Below are positions 43,690 through 54,910 of a stretch of 64,000 bases of DNA, piece by piece. Numbering within the stretch: position 1 is the first letter of the stretch; each line of letters begins with the position of its first letter. The stretch covers positions 2,356,001 to 2,420,000 of the forward strand of contig NC_033566.1 in NCBI RefSeq assembly GCF_001680005.1, in the 5' to 3' direction. A model generated the notes under the pieces. The model saw only the letters and a list, made by a program, of their open reading frames with translations, was not told where the DNA came from and ran no database searches. The translations under genes were made by a program, and so were the position numbers. The DNA is from Plasmodium coatneyi. Taxonomy: Eukaryota > Apicomplexa > Aconoidasida > Haemosporida > Plasmodiidae.

Positions 43690-44255
43690 TATAGCGTGTA
43701 GGATTTCGCATTTTAGGGTGTGTATGTGTAGGATTTTGTTTTTTAGGGGTGTGTTTGTAGGATTTCGCATTTAAGGGGTGTGTTTGTGTAGGATTTCGCA
43801 TTTAAGGGAGTGTATGTGTAGGATTTCATACTTTAGGGGTGTATGTGTGTAGGATTTCGTATTTTAGGGTTGTGTGTGTGTAGGATTTCGTATTTTAGGG
43901 TTGTGTGTGTGTAGGATTTCGCATTTTCGGGGTGTGTGTGTAGGATATTGCATTTTAGGGTGTGATTGTGTAGGATTTCGGGGTTTAGGAGATGTGTATG
44001 TGTAGGATTTCGCAATTTTAGGGTGTGTATGTAGGATTTCGCATTTTAGGATGTGTATAGGATTTCACATTTTAGGGGTGTAGTTTAGGGGTGTAGGAAT
44101 CCAAACTTAGGAGGGGGTAGGATTTCGCATTTTAGGGTGTGTGTTTTGGTGTATAGGAACAACAATGTGGCGCGGTATTTAGCTGTTTTAGGGTGTAAGG
44201 ACAACAATGTAGCCTGATGTTCTGGTGTTTAGGGAGGTGTATACATATAATGGTT
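43690..44255 (-). repeat. Orphan SICAvar intron relic in inverted orientation
   Basis: About 18 copies of TGTGTAGGATTTCGCATTTTAG-type units are followed by sequence whose reverse complement matches the CATTGTTGTCCTTACACC and AAACAGCTAAATACC units of the SICAvar C introns (22260-22345, 23520-23640). The order is the mirror image of that in gene C. No SICA exon accompanies it. Confidence 0.75.
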
Positions 44256-44569
44256 TCATACAAAAAGAAAAAAAAAATATATATATATGGTACCACTTAC
44301 AACACTTTGAGGGGTGAAAAAAAAAAAAAAAAAGAAAAAAGTGGGCCATTAATCGATGTGCACAATTTGGGGAACCGCCAAGGGGGGCCGCAACTGCGAT
44401 GCAGATGTACCCCTTTTCCAATGCGCACGTGTGCATGCAGAAAATGGCTGAGAGGCGAACCGGGTGAAGCAAATGTTGTTGCAAGTTTTAGGAAGCGCGC
44501 AGGAGGGGGAAAGGCACATCCGTTAACCACCAATGAACTAAACAGTGCCAATTGCATTTAAAAAAAAAA

Positions 44570-45715
44570 ACAAAAGGAAAGGGAAAGAAAAAATAAAAAT
44601 AAAATAAAAAAGGTAGCAAAAGGAACATTGGAGGGTCGGTCTTTTGCGAAGGAATTCCATATGTACACACACACATATAAAGGTGCCCGGTGCCCACTCA
44701 TTCGAACCGTTCTCTGCATTTGGAACAACTCCAACATATTTTAGGGACGAACCCTTCTTTTTTTTAAAAAAAAAAAAAATAATAAATAAAAAAGGATACG
44801 AATAGTTTATCGCGTAAAAGCGCATTCACGTATGCATACACATTTATGTACCTATACGTAACGCACTATTTTCTGTAGTACTCTCACCATGCTGCTACAT
44901 TTGAATACTGGAATTTCTTCCCCCCTCATTGTGATAAGCTGGCACAAGAATTTCATACCATTGTTGTTTACCCAATTCCACTTCCTGCGCCCACGTAAAC
45001 AAACGCAAAGGGTGGATCGGTGTAGGTTCGAAGCTTAATTAATTGTAAACGCCGCGCAGACGAGATGGGTCCGTTGCCCGTTCGCAGTGTGCGTACTTAC
45101 GCATACGTGTGCATCTGTTTGAGATTACCCGTTGGCATACATTAGCGCATGCAGAGTGGGAAAATCCCTTGGGTTGAGCATCACTCCCATGCAGCCCATG
45201 GATTCGTTAAGTTGCACCCAGCAGCTTTTCCATTTGGGCATAACAACTCAGCGACGACTGTTTTGAAAAAACCTCATTTGTGCTTCTCCTTTGTGCACAT
45301 TCATCCGAGTGTCTTTCCGTTGACCCCCTTACACACCACTATTGACACACCACACAAACCACTTGCAGGACCAAAAAACAGTACAAGAACAGACGGCATT
45401 TTAGAGGCTACTACTACAGGTGGATGGGCTCCTACTAAGAAGACTGTTCAGTATATACAATGCGGAAAAAAATGTGTACAAATACATATCTCCAATCGGC
45501 GGATATACTTTTTTTTCCTTTTTATGTTTGGCATACTCCTTGAAAAAGGACGAGGGGGAGGGGCGTCAGAACGAAGCAGCGGCGTAAGTATTCAGTAAGC
45601 GTTCTTTTGCGCGCACGTGAACTTAGAACGCTGTATGCAGGATATGCACATGAGAGGATAGAGCGTTTAGCACAACTGGTGGGGGAGGGAGGTCACGCAC
45701 ATATGGGTTTGTTTG
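44570..45715 (+). repeat. Segmental duplication unit, copy 4
   Basis: Matches copy 1 from about 7410 to 8480, with shared GCAAAAGGAACATTG, GTTTATCGCGTAAAAGCGCA, the 77-bp block at 45367-45443 and the closing GGGGGAGGGAGGTCACGCACA. After this point copy 1 opens the frame at 8490, whereas copy 4 diverges. The 149-codon open frame at 45149-45598 covers part of it but is not preserved in copy 1, so I do not call it a gene. Confidence 0.75.
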
Positions 45716-47401
45716 AAGCTGCCCCACGTTTTGCCACATTGAAGGAGCAGCTTAGAAGGGGAACTGAACGTTAACTGGTGCAGTGTGTAATGTGGGTCCC
45801 AATTTTTTTTTTACCCATAGATAGCTTAAATAGCTGTTATTCGCTGAGTTAATTTTTTTTTTTATTCTGTCCATGCTATGTAAAGCTCGTAGTTGGTGCA
45901 TACGGAGAGTATGCGTCTCCATATCGCAGCGCATGGCTATCGCACTCCAACCTCTGCCTTTTTTTCTTTTTTTATGCGTTTGCAACTTGTACGTTCATTT
46001 CGCGCGATGCGTTTGAATTTTTTGGGAAAAGTCATTCGTAGGAAAAGTTGTAGTCGGGTGGAGTGGAAAGTCGTTCAGCAGGTAACTTCCTCTGTAGAGA
46101 AGCATGCCCCATGGCTGCGAAGCGATTCTATACTGGAAAAGCACATCTGTATGAGGGTTCATCGTTCGGGGCAGCGAAAAAGGGAAAATATTCAGCTAGC
46201 AATTCTTACATGTGTGTATTTTTTTTTTTAAACGGTTCGACCAAGAGTCGATCCTGACTGTCGACACTTAATAAACGACAGGGGCAGAGAGAGTACTGAC
46301 CTGCTGCAAACGTACAAAGGAGGTGTAGCATGCGCAGAATCAGGCGATGGGAATACGTGTACTCACGTGTAGGTATTCATTTCATGTATGCCCAGAATGG
46401 GGAAAATTAAAGATCGACTGAGGAAAAAAAAAAAAAAGAAATCATCTAAACGTGTGTACTACCATATGCGTAATGACTAATTGCCTTTGTGATTCCCCCG
46501 TTATTTATATTTTTGTGGGCCCATATTTATCCTACTATATTTTTTTCCCCCTTTCATGATGAACTTACGCGGTAGTGCTCAGAGGAAACAGATTGGTTAC
46601 CTTCAGTGACGCTGTTTAAACAAAGCTGAAAAAAAAAAAAAAAATACAAGCAAAAATAAAAATAAAAAAGTTCGTGACAGGATTAAAGTGTGTACTGTGT
46701 ATATGTGCGAATATATTTATGGTACTTCAGTTCGCGTGACTAAGCCACGGTACATGCAGTTACTGCTCTACAGGTGGGATGTTAAGCAGGATGTTAGCCT
46801 TTCCTACGCCAGTAAATAAGTCGATACGAATGGCCTTCCGCGTGCCCACTCGGGTGAATACGTAATGGGGGGAAAGCTAACTTGTCCGTACATTATATGA
46901 GTTTTGTAACCAGCGCACAGTTCGGTTGTGCTATATTGTTGGCACTGCTAGGGGGTAGATATTTTGCACTCTGAACTGTGAACGGAACTACACGGATGGG
47001 CGTGCAAAGAGAAAGAGAGGTAGGACGAGTGATGAGCACGAACCTTAACCTGTTTGTAGGGATGTTTCGTTTAACCACCATTGAGGGGAGATACCAACTA
47101 GGCGCAGCTGCAAAGTAGCAGGAACACGTTGAGGAAGGTGTAAAATCGAAATGCACACAACTGTGCAGATAGTGGGAAAAAAAAAAAAAAAAATTGACTA
47201 GCCAGAAAGGGGGAAAAAATTACCTGAAATGTTCAGAAAAAGTTCAAAAAAAAAAAAAAAAAATTACAAATAACAAATAACAAGTCACCAATCCATGAGG
47301 CGCAACAAAGCGGCCTAGCAACCGAGGCAAGTGGGCCAAAATATGTGAAACTCTCTGAAGGTGACAGGTAAGGGAAACCACTACGAAGCACCAACGGAGA
47401 A
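45716..47401. other. Intergenic boundary between antigen island and core genes
   Basis: No gene is supported. Frames up to about 110 codons exist on both strands but lack coding character. Telomere-like and SICAvar-type repeats are absent from here to the right edge. Confidence 0.6.
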
Positions 47402-50400
47402 ATGATGAACAGCTTTGCGATTAAAAGGGCGTACACGTGTGAACATGAGTGTAAAAAAATACATAAATATATTAGTATAGGAATTGACCGTAAATCCAGG
47501 CCTCCCATCAGCACGTGTGTAAGGAAATTTGGGAATAGCGAACTGGTCAGCATCAGTCAGAAATTGTTCCTACATAATAACACACGAGGGAGGAGATCGT
47601 CTAGGAAAAAACTCACCAGGGTGATATGTTATAATTTTAAAGGAGGTGGTGGCCCCGGCGTGTGCAGCGCGGAAGATAATCAGGCACACGCGTGGCGTAG
47701 AGTAATAAAGGGGAGTATATTGGACAAGGGAGAAGAGCCGAAGCAGGTGAGGGGGAACGCCTCAATTGTACACACACACGTGAGGTCAGGGAGAATTGGA
47801 GAAGAGGGAACCCCCAGCACACCATCCCCAAATGTACTGAACCAGAAGAACATTTTAAGTATCTCGAGTAAGTGGGACAGCACAGCCATTTGGTCATCCA
47901 GTAAAATGAGAAGAATGAAATTTAGGAGCTTCACACAAATCGTTGCCGTATCGATAAAAAAAGATAAGTACGTGAAATTTTCCCGATTAAGTCTGAGCGA
48001 ATTGCTGCCTTGTATACTAGACCATTTATCAGAGGAGAGCGACGTAAAAACGTGGAACAGCATATTTTTGCAGGTAGACAAATTAGTGTCCAAAAAAGGT
48101 GGGGGCGAAGAGTATAAAGCAGAATTGAACGCCTTCTTCGATAAACTGACCAACATGGAGTACTACGCTGTGCTTCACCACCTGAAGGATGTCGACGAGG
48201 GATTGAAAAACAACATTTTGAATGGCGCCTTTTTCGAGTGCCTCGTGTTGTCCCTGAGGGGGAGGGACATAACGTATTTGAACGAGCGGGTAGGGCGGCG
48301 AGGAGTAGAAAAACAAGAAAATGAAGAAGGAGGAAAAGAAGTAGAGCTGGAAGATTCACCACAGATCAGACGTGGAGACCCCGGGCAGATCGAGAAGAAG
48401 CGCGGAAGCAAGGTCAAATCGTACATGAAAAACTTGAAGCATCTTTTAAATATATCAGGGAGTAGGGTTGACGCCAAGGGGGGGCGAACGCGCTTGAGGA
48501 GCAGCAGTGGCAATCAGAGGTTGAAGAAAAAAGACTGGATCGTTTGGACGACAAGGAGGAAGCATCATGTCCGAATGATTTGGTCAGTTTAACAGGTAAC
48601 ACACAGAACGACGTAACAATGATCAGGAGGTGGTTTACCCTGTTGAATTACTTCTCCAGCAAATCTGAGCACGTCACAATGTTAAGAGATTATTTGAATA
48701 GAATATTTAGAAAGCATATTGATGAGCTGATTAGGAAGGAGTATTTTTGCAAAACGGTGAACCAGATGACGAACCAGATAAACAGTAAAAGTGTACACGC
48801 CCTTATAATGACATATGAAAAAAAGCTAGACCAGATGGGGGCATACGATTTTAGCTACAGTCTGATTATTCTTCATCGGTTCCTCGTGTTCAGTCATAGT
48901 TTGTTTAACAGGATTATTGACCACGCTATTGGGAATCCTTTAGCGAAATTAAAAAGTGAGAAAAACTTAATCCGTTTTATAAAGAGTGTAGATAATTACC
49001 TGCTCATCCATCCGTCCAGCGGGGGGTTTAACAAGACAGAGTTGAACAGCACAGGGGTTAACAACACAGGGTATAACAATACGGAAATTTTTCAATCCAA
49101 CATGAGTGATTTGTACAATTCTACCTTTTCCATTTTTATTAAAAAATTGAACAAAAAATTGAAGAGCTACTCGCTGGAGAATTTACTCTTCTTTTCCGAG
49201 TGTCTGGGGAAAGTGATTTTTATGCCGAGCACGCAGAACCAGGTTCTGCATGTGTTCATTAATAAGCTTCGCTACTACATTGATAATGCTTTGAATTTTT
49301 CCACCGTGAATAATGAGACGCTAATTCGCCTTTTTAAGATAAGCTCCTTCTTTTCCTTCGTGCCCGAGATGGAGATTTTTGTGAGTAGCGCGACGAAGGG
49401 GAGTAGGAAGGTACGCAGGTTTGCAAAAGGTGAGGTGTCTACCCTGTCCAAGGACACCTTCGTGGGAGAAGCGGAAAAGAAACCAGATGGAGGAACATTT
49501 CCACCGCCGGGAGAAGCTCAAACGAGCACTGTCAAGGACAGCCCACCCCCCACGGGGAACAAAAAAATACTCAAGAGTAGGAATAACGACACTTTGGATG
49601 AGAAGAGCAAAAAAAAAAGCATATGCTTCAACCTGAGTGAGAAGAATGTGATTAATTATTACTATGACAAATCGGAGGAGACGCACACCTTTGCCAATAC
49701 AAGGAATCTGCTAAAAAGTTACGACCTGCTCCAGGTGAAGGACAATGTGTACGACGTGAACAGCTACCTCCTGAATTACGGCTTCAATCACGACTCGGGG
49801 AAGAAGCATAAGAAGAACAAGTTTCTGCTCAAAAATATAGTGATGCTTCTGTGTGAGCAAATAGATAAGAGTCTGGATGACGTGTTGAGGGAGGTGCGGG
49901 ATGCATTCCCCGCTGGAAACGGAGCAACCACCAAGGAGGGCTGCCCCCCCTGGAGCAGAGACAAACTGATGAATGAAATAAAACGCATCAATGAGAAGAA
50001 CGCCCAGTACGACGGCAAGTGCATGCATGGTGACCTCACCCACACGGAGAGCGAGCTCTACAAGAGGTACCTCATTTTTTACGATTTCCGTGTACTAAGC
50101 GATGTAGTGAAGTTCACTCACTTTTCCATCAACACGAATAAGCACACGTACGAGTTGGTCAAATCGATAAAGAGGAGACTGGAGGAAATGCTTCTCTTTT
50201 ACGACCTAAGTGGAGCATCCAACGGGGGAACTGAGCTGACTCAGGCTGGATCAGTGCTGAACGGATCCAAGATGAAGCATATTACCACCTTTCAGTTGTA
50301 CCACTTTTATTGCGCTTGTAAGAACTTTAGTCCATCTTTCCTGTTTGAATTTTTCGACACCATGTTGAAGCTTACGCCGAAGATGCATATTATAGACATG

Positions 50401-52122
50401 GATAAGGCGAGCGATTTGTTTAGTAAGAAAAAAATGAACAGAATGGAACATTTGGAGATCTTCGAAAGGGTGAGGGATCGTAACGTAACCATCCCCTTTG
50501 TGGTCTCCCTGTTGAGATCGTTGAAGACAATTATTTCATCCAATTTGTTTCTCATGAATGACATTCTTAGTGAGCATGTGAACACCATGGTGCAGTACTC
50601 GTACTACGTGTTGTTGCATTATTACTACAATAAGGATAGGAGGAGGATTCATTTGAAGGGTGGTAGTGATTTGCGGGATGGGGGTGAGGAGGAGTGGCTA
50701 ACCGGGGGGGTCAAAACTGTTGCAGGTAATCCGCCCGTTGGCAAGAATGAACACGCCGATGAGGAGGAAGAGGAGTACCCCATTTGTGAGAGCGCATCCA
50801 AGGGGGGTACTGCGGGAAGTTCGCCAATAGGGGAGTACGTGAAGAATCAAGTGGAGGGTGGTCAAACGGAGGTCGTCCAGCGTGAGGATAGCAGTGACAG
50901 TTCAATCACCTCCAGCGTAATAAAGTCAAGAAGAAAGGATCGAAAAATATGTCTCTTTGATAATGTATACATGGAGGACCTGTGCAACACGTACTTGTGT
51001 CTGTCCACGTCGCTCTACTTCCTAAACAGGACGGAGGAGAAATCCAACCAAGTGAAGCATCTCATCTATCTGGAGGAGAGGTTCCTAAAGTTAGTGACCA
51101 AAGTGAAGTACATGAAGTACCTATCGGATAATTTAATTTTTTTTCTATTTAAAGCGCCTTGTACGGTGAAATTAGAGGAAGCGTTTGATGGGGTAATTCC
51201 GTCGTTAAAGTTACCCAACCGGAGGGGTAAAAAAACAAGCGAACGTCTCTCCTCCATAAAAAATTCGCAGAAGGTGAAGATTTTGAGTGTCCCAGCAGCG
51301 ACTGCTTTTTTCCTTTGCAAAATTAAGTTGTCCATGTCGGGAAGTGGCGGCAAGGAGGAAGTGAATGCCCTTCGGATGGAGAACATAAAGAAGCTCTTTG
51401 AGATCCTTATTGATCATTACAAGTTGCTTACAAATTGCGTGGAGCAGTTGTTCATTAATAGAGGTAGAGAAACGATCGATGGGGGAAGTGAGACGATCGA
51501 TGCGGGAAGCGAAACGATCAATGGGGAGGAGGAGTACTCATCGGATAATTCGTATATTTCTGATCAGAGTACATCCTTTCGAGGGAGAACCAGAATGAGT
51601 TTCTCCATGGAACACACCCAGGATAGAAGCAGCCAGTATGGAGTGTCCCCCCGGAAGAGGAGGACCTATTCTTATTTACCCTACCTAACGTCAGGCAGAG
51701 TGGACGTGAAGCAAAATGCCCATTTCGAAGCCCTCATAGGAGATATGTTCTTCGGTGAACACGAGGTGAAGACGTTGCATGAACTTCAGAGCACTCTGCT
51801 AAAAACGGTTAAGTATTTGGAGGCTGCCCAAATAAATTTAAAGGTAAATTATAAAATAACGCAGATTCATCAGATACATAATGACGTCTTGGGTTACCTA
51901 TCAGAGCTGTCCAACGTTGTTAAGGATTGCCTTTACATCGTGTTCCTCTCTCAGCCATACATTCATAAGTCACCCAAAAAGTACGTCACCAGAAATTTGG
52001 TGAACTACTTAATCAACAAGAGCAAGTTCGTAAGCGACTACAACATCTTCGACGATTGCAATAATAAGTCCTTTAACGAATTGAAGAGGAGCAAGTACAT
52101 GGCCAACGAGCTCTGTCGCTAG
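47402..52122 (+). CDS. Conserved Plasmodium protein, unknown function, with one frameshift
   Basis: Two frames together form one long protein of roughly 1570 residues: 47402-48592 and a frame open from 48472 to 52122. They overlap, and the switch must fall between 48472 and about 48540. The G7 run at 48478-48484 and the A6 run at 48527-48532 are the obvious places for a single-base indel. No plausible intron fits. The N-terminus is basic and could be an organelle-targeting extension. The body is rich in Leu/Lys helices with repeated segments such as YAVLHHLKDVDEGL and YSLIILHRFL, alternating with Glu/Ser/Gly low-complexity inserts. This resembles helical-repeat RNA-binding proteins of Plasmodium mitochondria, but no RAP domain is visible at the C-terminus, so I leave the function open. 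It could be a pseudogene or an assembly error. Confidence 0.75.
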
Positions 52123-53036
52123 GTTGGCCATCCTTCACGTTGCCTACCATATGCGTATTTCCCCATTTTGTCTTACCTATTCATATGTTCTCACTTTTTC
52201 TGTTCACCTATTTATTTATCCCCCCATTTGCGTCTCCAACTTTTTTGTGCACCAGTACCAAACTCTTTCCATGAGTGCGTGGCACGAGTGTGTTTGCACC
52301 TGGCACAGTTAATGAAGGGAAATCTTCGTCAAAAAAAAAATTCCCATTCACACCGATTGATGACTCAAAACAAGACAGATCTGACGTTCCTTCGGCACCG
52401 TCCCCATTGGAGGGATGTGCCTTTCGAAATGCTAATGAAAAGGGAGAGCGGTGTATATTCTGCTTAGTAGCCCCTTTTTAGTGATGCATAATAGGGAAGG
52501 GCAAAACGGACGGATCGAACGATGTGGGAAAAATAATTGCCTTTCACGCCATCGTTGCGGAAGGGGTAAGTTAACTTTTTTGTCTAGTCAAATGTAGACT
52601 GCCAATTTGACCAGAGGAATGGCAAAAGTGTATGCGCGATTATGGGCAGGTAGACAAAATTAATCGAATCGAATAAGCACCTTAATTGTCCTGGGGGGGA
52701 AGGCAGCATTTAAAGGTTTGCCTACCTACACACACGTGTGTGGGAAGCAGCTAGTTTTTTTTTTTTTTTTTTTTTTTTTTCGCGTTAGGGTAGATAAGAG
52801 CATAAGCAGTAGGGGCTATGTCACTGATGGAGGAAGTGTTAGCAGGGCCTTGCGGTATCACTTCTCATATGCGCGGTCTAAGCCATTTTGCGAAGCCTGC
52901 GTGAAGATGGGCAAAGGTTCGCATCTGAGCGTAGACCTGCGGGTATACACAAGCAGTGCAAATAAAATTAATGCCTGCAAGGACCTAATTATGTCTGCGC
53001 ATCTGTTTGTAAATACGCCCTTATGTGTAGCCAAAA
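52123..53036. other. Intergenic region between two plus-strand genes
   Basis: Contains a poly(T) run at 52755-52780 and no supported gene. An open frame ending at 53071 overlaps the next start in another frame and is probably 5' UTR. Confidence 0.6.
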
Positions 53037-54179
53037 ATGACAACGGAGGAAGTGAGCCAGGCAGGTGCTGAGCAGGGGGAGGACACAAACGGGGGGAGTC
53101 AACAGTTAGAAAAAAATGAGGAAACAATCGAAAGCACAAGTAAAGCTGAAGAGAAGAATGAGGATGTACAGAAAAGGTTCGAAGCTTTAAATAACACCAT
53201 CGAAAATATGAACATCCACTTTAACACAATTCTAAAGGACAATGAAGAGAAATACATTTTAGCATTCAACACCTACATGTATGACGTACAGAAGGAAATA
53301 CGCGTTTTGAAAAAAATTGTCAAGGAAGAAAAAATAAGGGAGCTAAAGGACGAACGGGTGAAGAAACTGCAGAAGGAACTTAAGTGGTACATAAACGAGT
53401 GCCTACGGTTGGACAACGTTTCCCAATTCTTGAAAAAGGAGGCGGAAAAATGGAAGAGGAACAGTGAACTGATGAAAAATCATATGCTCTTTTTGGAGAA
53501 GAAGCTGGCGAAAATGTATGATAAGGTGATTCTGAAGGAGGAGCCGGGGGTGGGAGCGGAAACGGGAACACAAGCAAAAGAAGGGCCCTTTTACAGAAAG
53601 GAGGGCAGCGCGCAGAAGAGAAATGCTGCACCAAAGAAAGCGCAGAAAAGAGACCAATATGTTGGAACTGCGCAATGTGGAAGACAGAGTGAGGGCGCCA
53701 ACGACCAGTGCACACCGAAGCATAAGTGCAAAATGGAGGAGAACAACTCTAAGGAGTTGAAGCACAAGGTAGCCAATTTAGAAAAGAAACTGAAGAAGCA
53801 AATAAACATAAATTGCAGTTTACAAGAAAAACTTACAAAGCATTACATAGAAAAGTCGCAGTATGAAAAACTGTTCATGGAATGTGCGCAACAGGTTAAA
53901 AAAGACCTAGCCAAATTAGCCATGAGCAATGACAAGGAGAAGTACGTAGAAGAGAATTTCACGTCATTAATGAATGAAGCAGAATTGAGTTACTTTACCA
54001 AGGAGGAAAAGAAAAAGTTACTCGTGTCCTTTTTCTCCTCCAACGATTTGATCCAGTTTGTGAAGAAAAACGTTTTCTGTAAGGAGAGGGCGTCCTTCGA
54101 CTTGCAGGCCAAAAATAGTTACCCCAGTAGAGCCATCAAGTACCAGAAACTGTCTGACATTTCGCCCTTCGTTTTGTAA
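53037..54179 (+). CDS. Conserved coiled-coil protein, 380 aa, function unknown
   Basis: A single-exon frame from an ATG in strong context (CAAAAATGACA) to TAA at 54177-54179. Residues 1-45 are acidic and polar. Residues 45-165 form a long predicted coiled coil (KKIVKEEKIRELKDERVKKL, FLKKEAEKWKRNSELM). Residues 165-230 are a Lys/Gly/Gln-rich linker. Residues 235-300 form a second coiled coil (HKVANLEKKLKKQI). The C-terminal 80 residues are more ordered, with SYFTKEEKKKLLVSFFSSND. There is no signal peptide, membrane segment or enzyme motif. It may be a cytoskeletal or centriolar component, given its type and its CEP76-family neighbour, but this is only suggestive. Confidence 0.85.
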   Translation: MTTEEVSQAGAEQGEDTNGGSQQLEKNEETIESTSKAEEKNEDVQKRFEALNNTIENMNIHFNTILKDNEEKYILAFNTYMYDVQKEIRVLKKIVKEEKIRELKDERVKKLQKELKWYINECLRLDNVSQFLKKEAEKWKRNSELMKNHMLFLEKKLAKMYDKVILKEEPGVGAETGTQAKEGPFYRKEGSAQKRNAAPKKAQKRDQYVGTAQCGRQSEGANDQCTPKHKCKMEENNSKELKHKVANLEKKLKKQININCSLQEKLTKHYIEKSQYEKLFMECAQQVKKDLAKLAMSNDKEKYVEENFTSLMNEAELSYFTKEEKKKLLVSFFSSNDLIQFVKKNVFCKERASFDLQAKNSYPSRAIKYQKLSDISPFVL

Positions 54180-54910
54180 TCTATGTGTGTGTCTGCTTGG
54201 GTACCCCACAAACACACACACAGGGGTGGCCCTTTCTCCTGGGTAGGTACGCCCATTTGGGAAAAAGCCAGCGTGTATGGAAGTGTGGCCCATTTACGAA
54301 CTAGCTTTTTTTTTTTTTTTTTTTTATATTCCACGTTCAGACGATTTTTAGTTTTTTTTTTTATTTTTCTGGCACTATTTACACACTTTGTTCATACCAT
54401 TTTAAATTTTTTTTTTTTTCTCAATTTTATTCTGACATTTTAACAAAAAATGGTTAAAAAGGAAACGCTTTTGAAGAAAAGGCTTAAGAGTGGAAAATTG
54501 GATAATGAACAAAATAGAACAATTCACCATTTGGAGGGCAAGCTTTTAGGCTGAATATCTACACCGAAGGGGTGGGGTGATATGTAGTTTCCCTTTTTTT
54601 TCTCATTTTCCAGCATTTAGAAATGCGCAAGAATAAAATAAAATAAAAAGGGAGCTGCGTGAATGGCATAATTGACAGAAGGGGACACACAAGGGAAGAA
54701 AAAAAACCACCTGGTGAGGTGCACATCCCCTTTTATCTTTTCCTGCACACTGTTTTAATCTACCCAATGATCACTTTGAAATGCGATCCTACGGGAGAAA
54801 GATTCAGATGGTGGTATACAAGAAAATAGGAGCATTTTCCTCAAGCATACACAAGAGCATGCGTAACTCCCGCGCTACCAGCAAGGGCGCCCCCATTTTA
54901 AACGCTAAAA
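54180..54910. other. Intergenic region with poly(T) runs
   Basis: T-rich runs at 54305-54325, 54350-54370 and 54405-54420. No gene is supported. It presumably contains the 3' UTR of the coiled-coil gene and the promoter of the CEP76-like gene. Confidence 0.6.

Noticed and set aside
45149..45598. 149-codon plus-strand frame as a gene
   Set aside because: The frame is not maintained in the homologous copy at 7940-8360, and only the 77-bp block inside it is strongly conserved.
47680..48513. Several 110-158 codon minus-strand frames opposite the large core gene
   Set aside because: They are antisense shadows of a long, better supported plus-strand coding region.
53403..53809. Minus-strand frames of 72-120 codons within the coiled-coil gene
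   Set aside because: They are complementary to a Lys/Glu-rich coiled coil, which commonly gives Phe/Leu/Ser-rich antisense frames.
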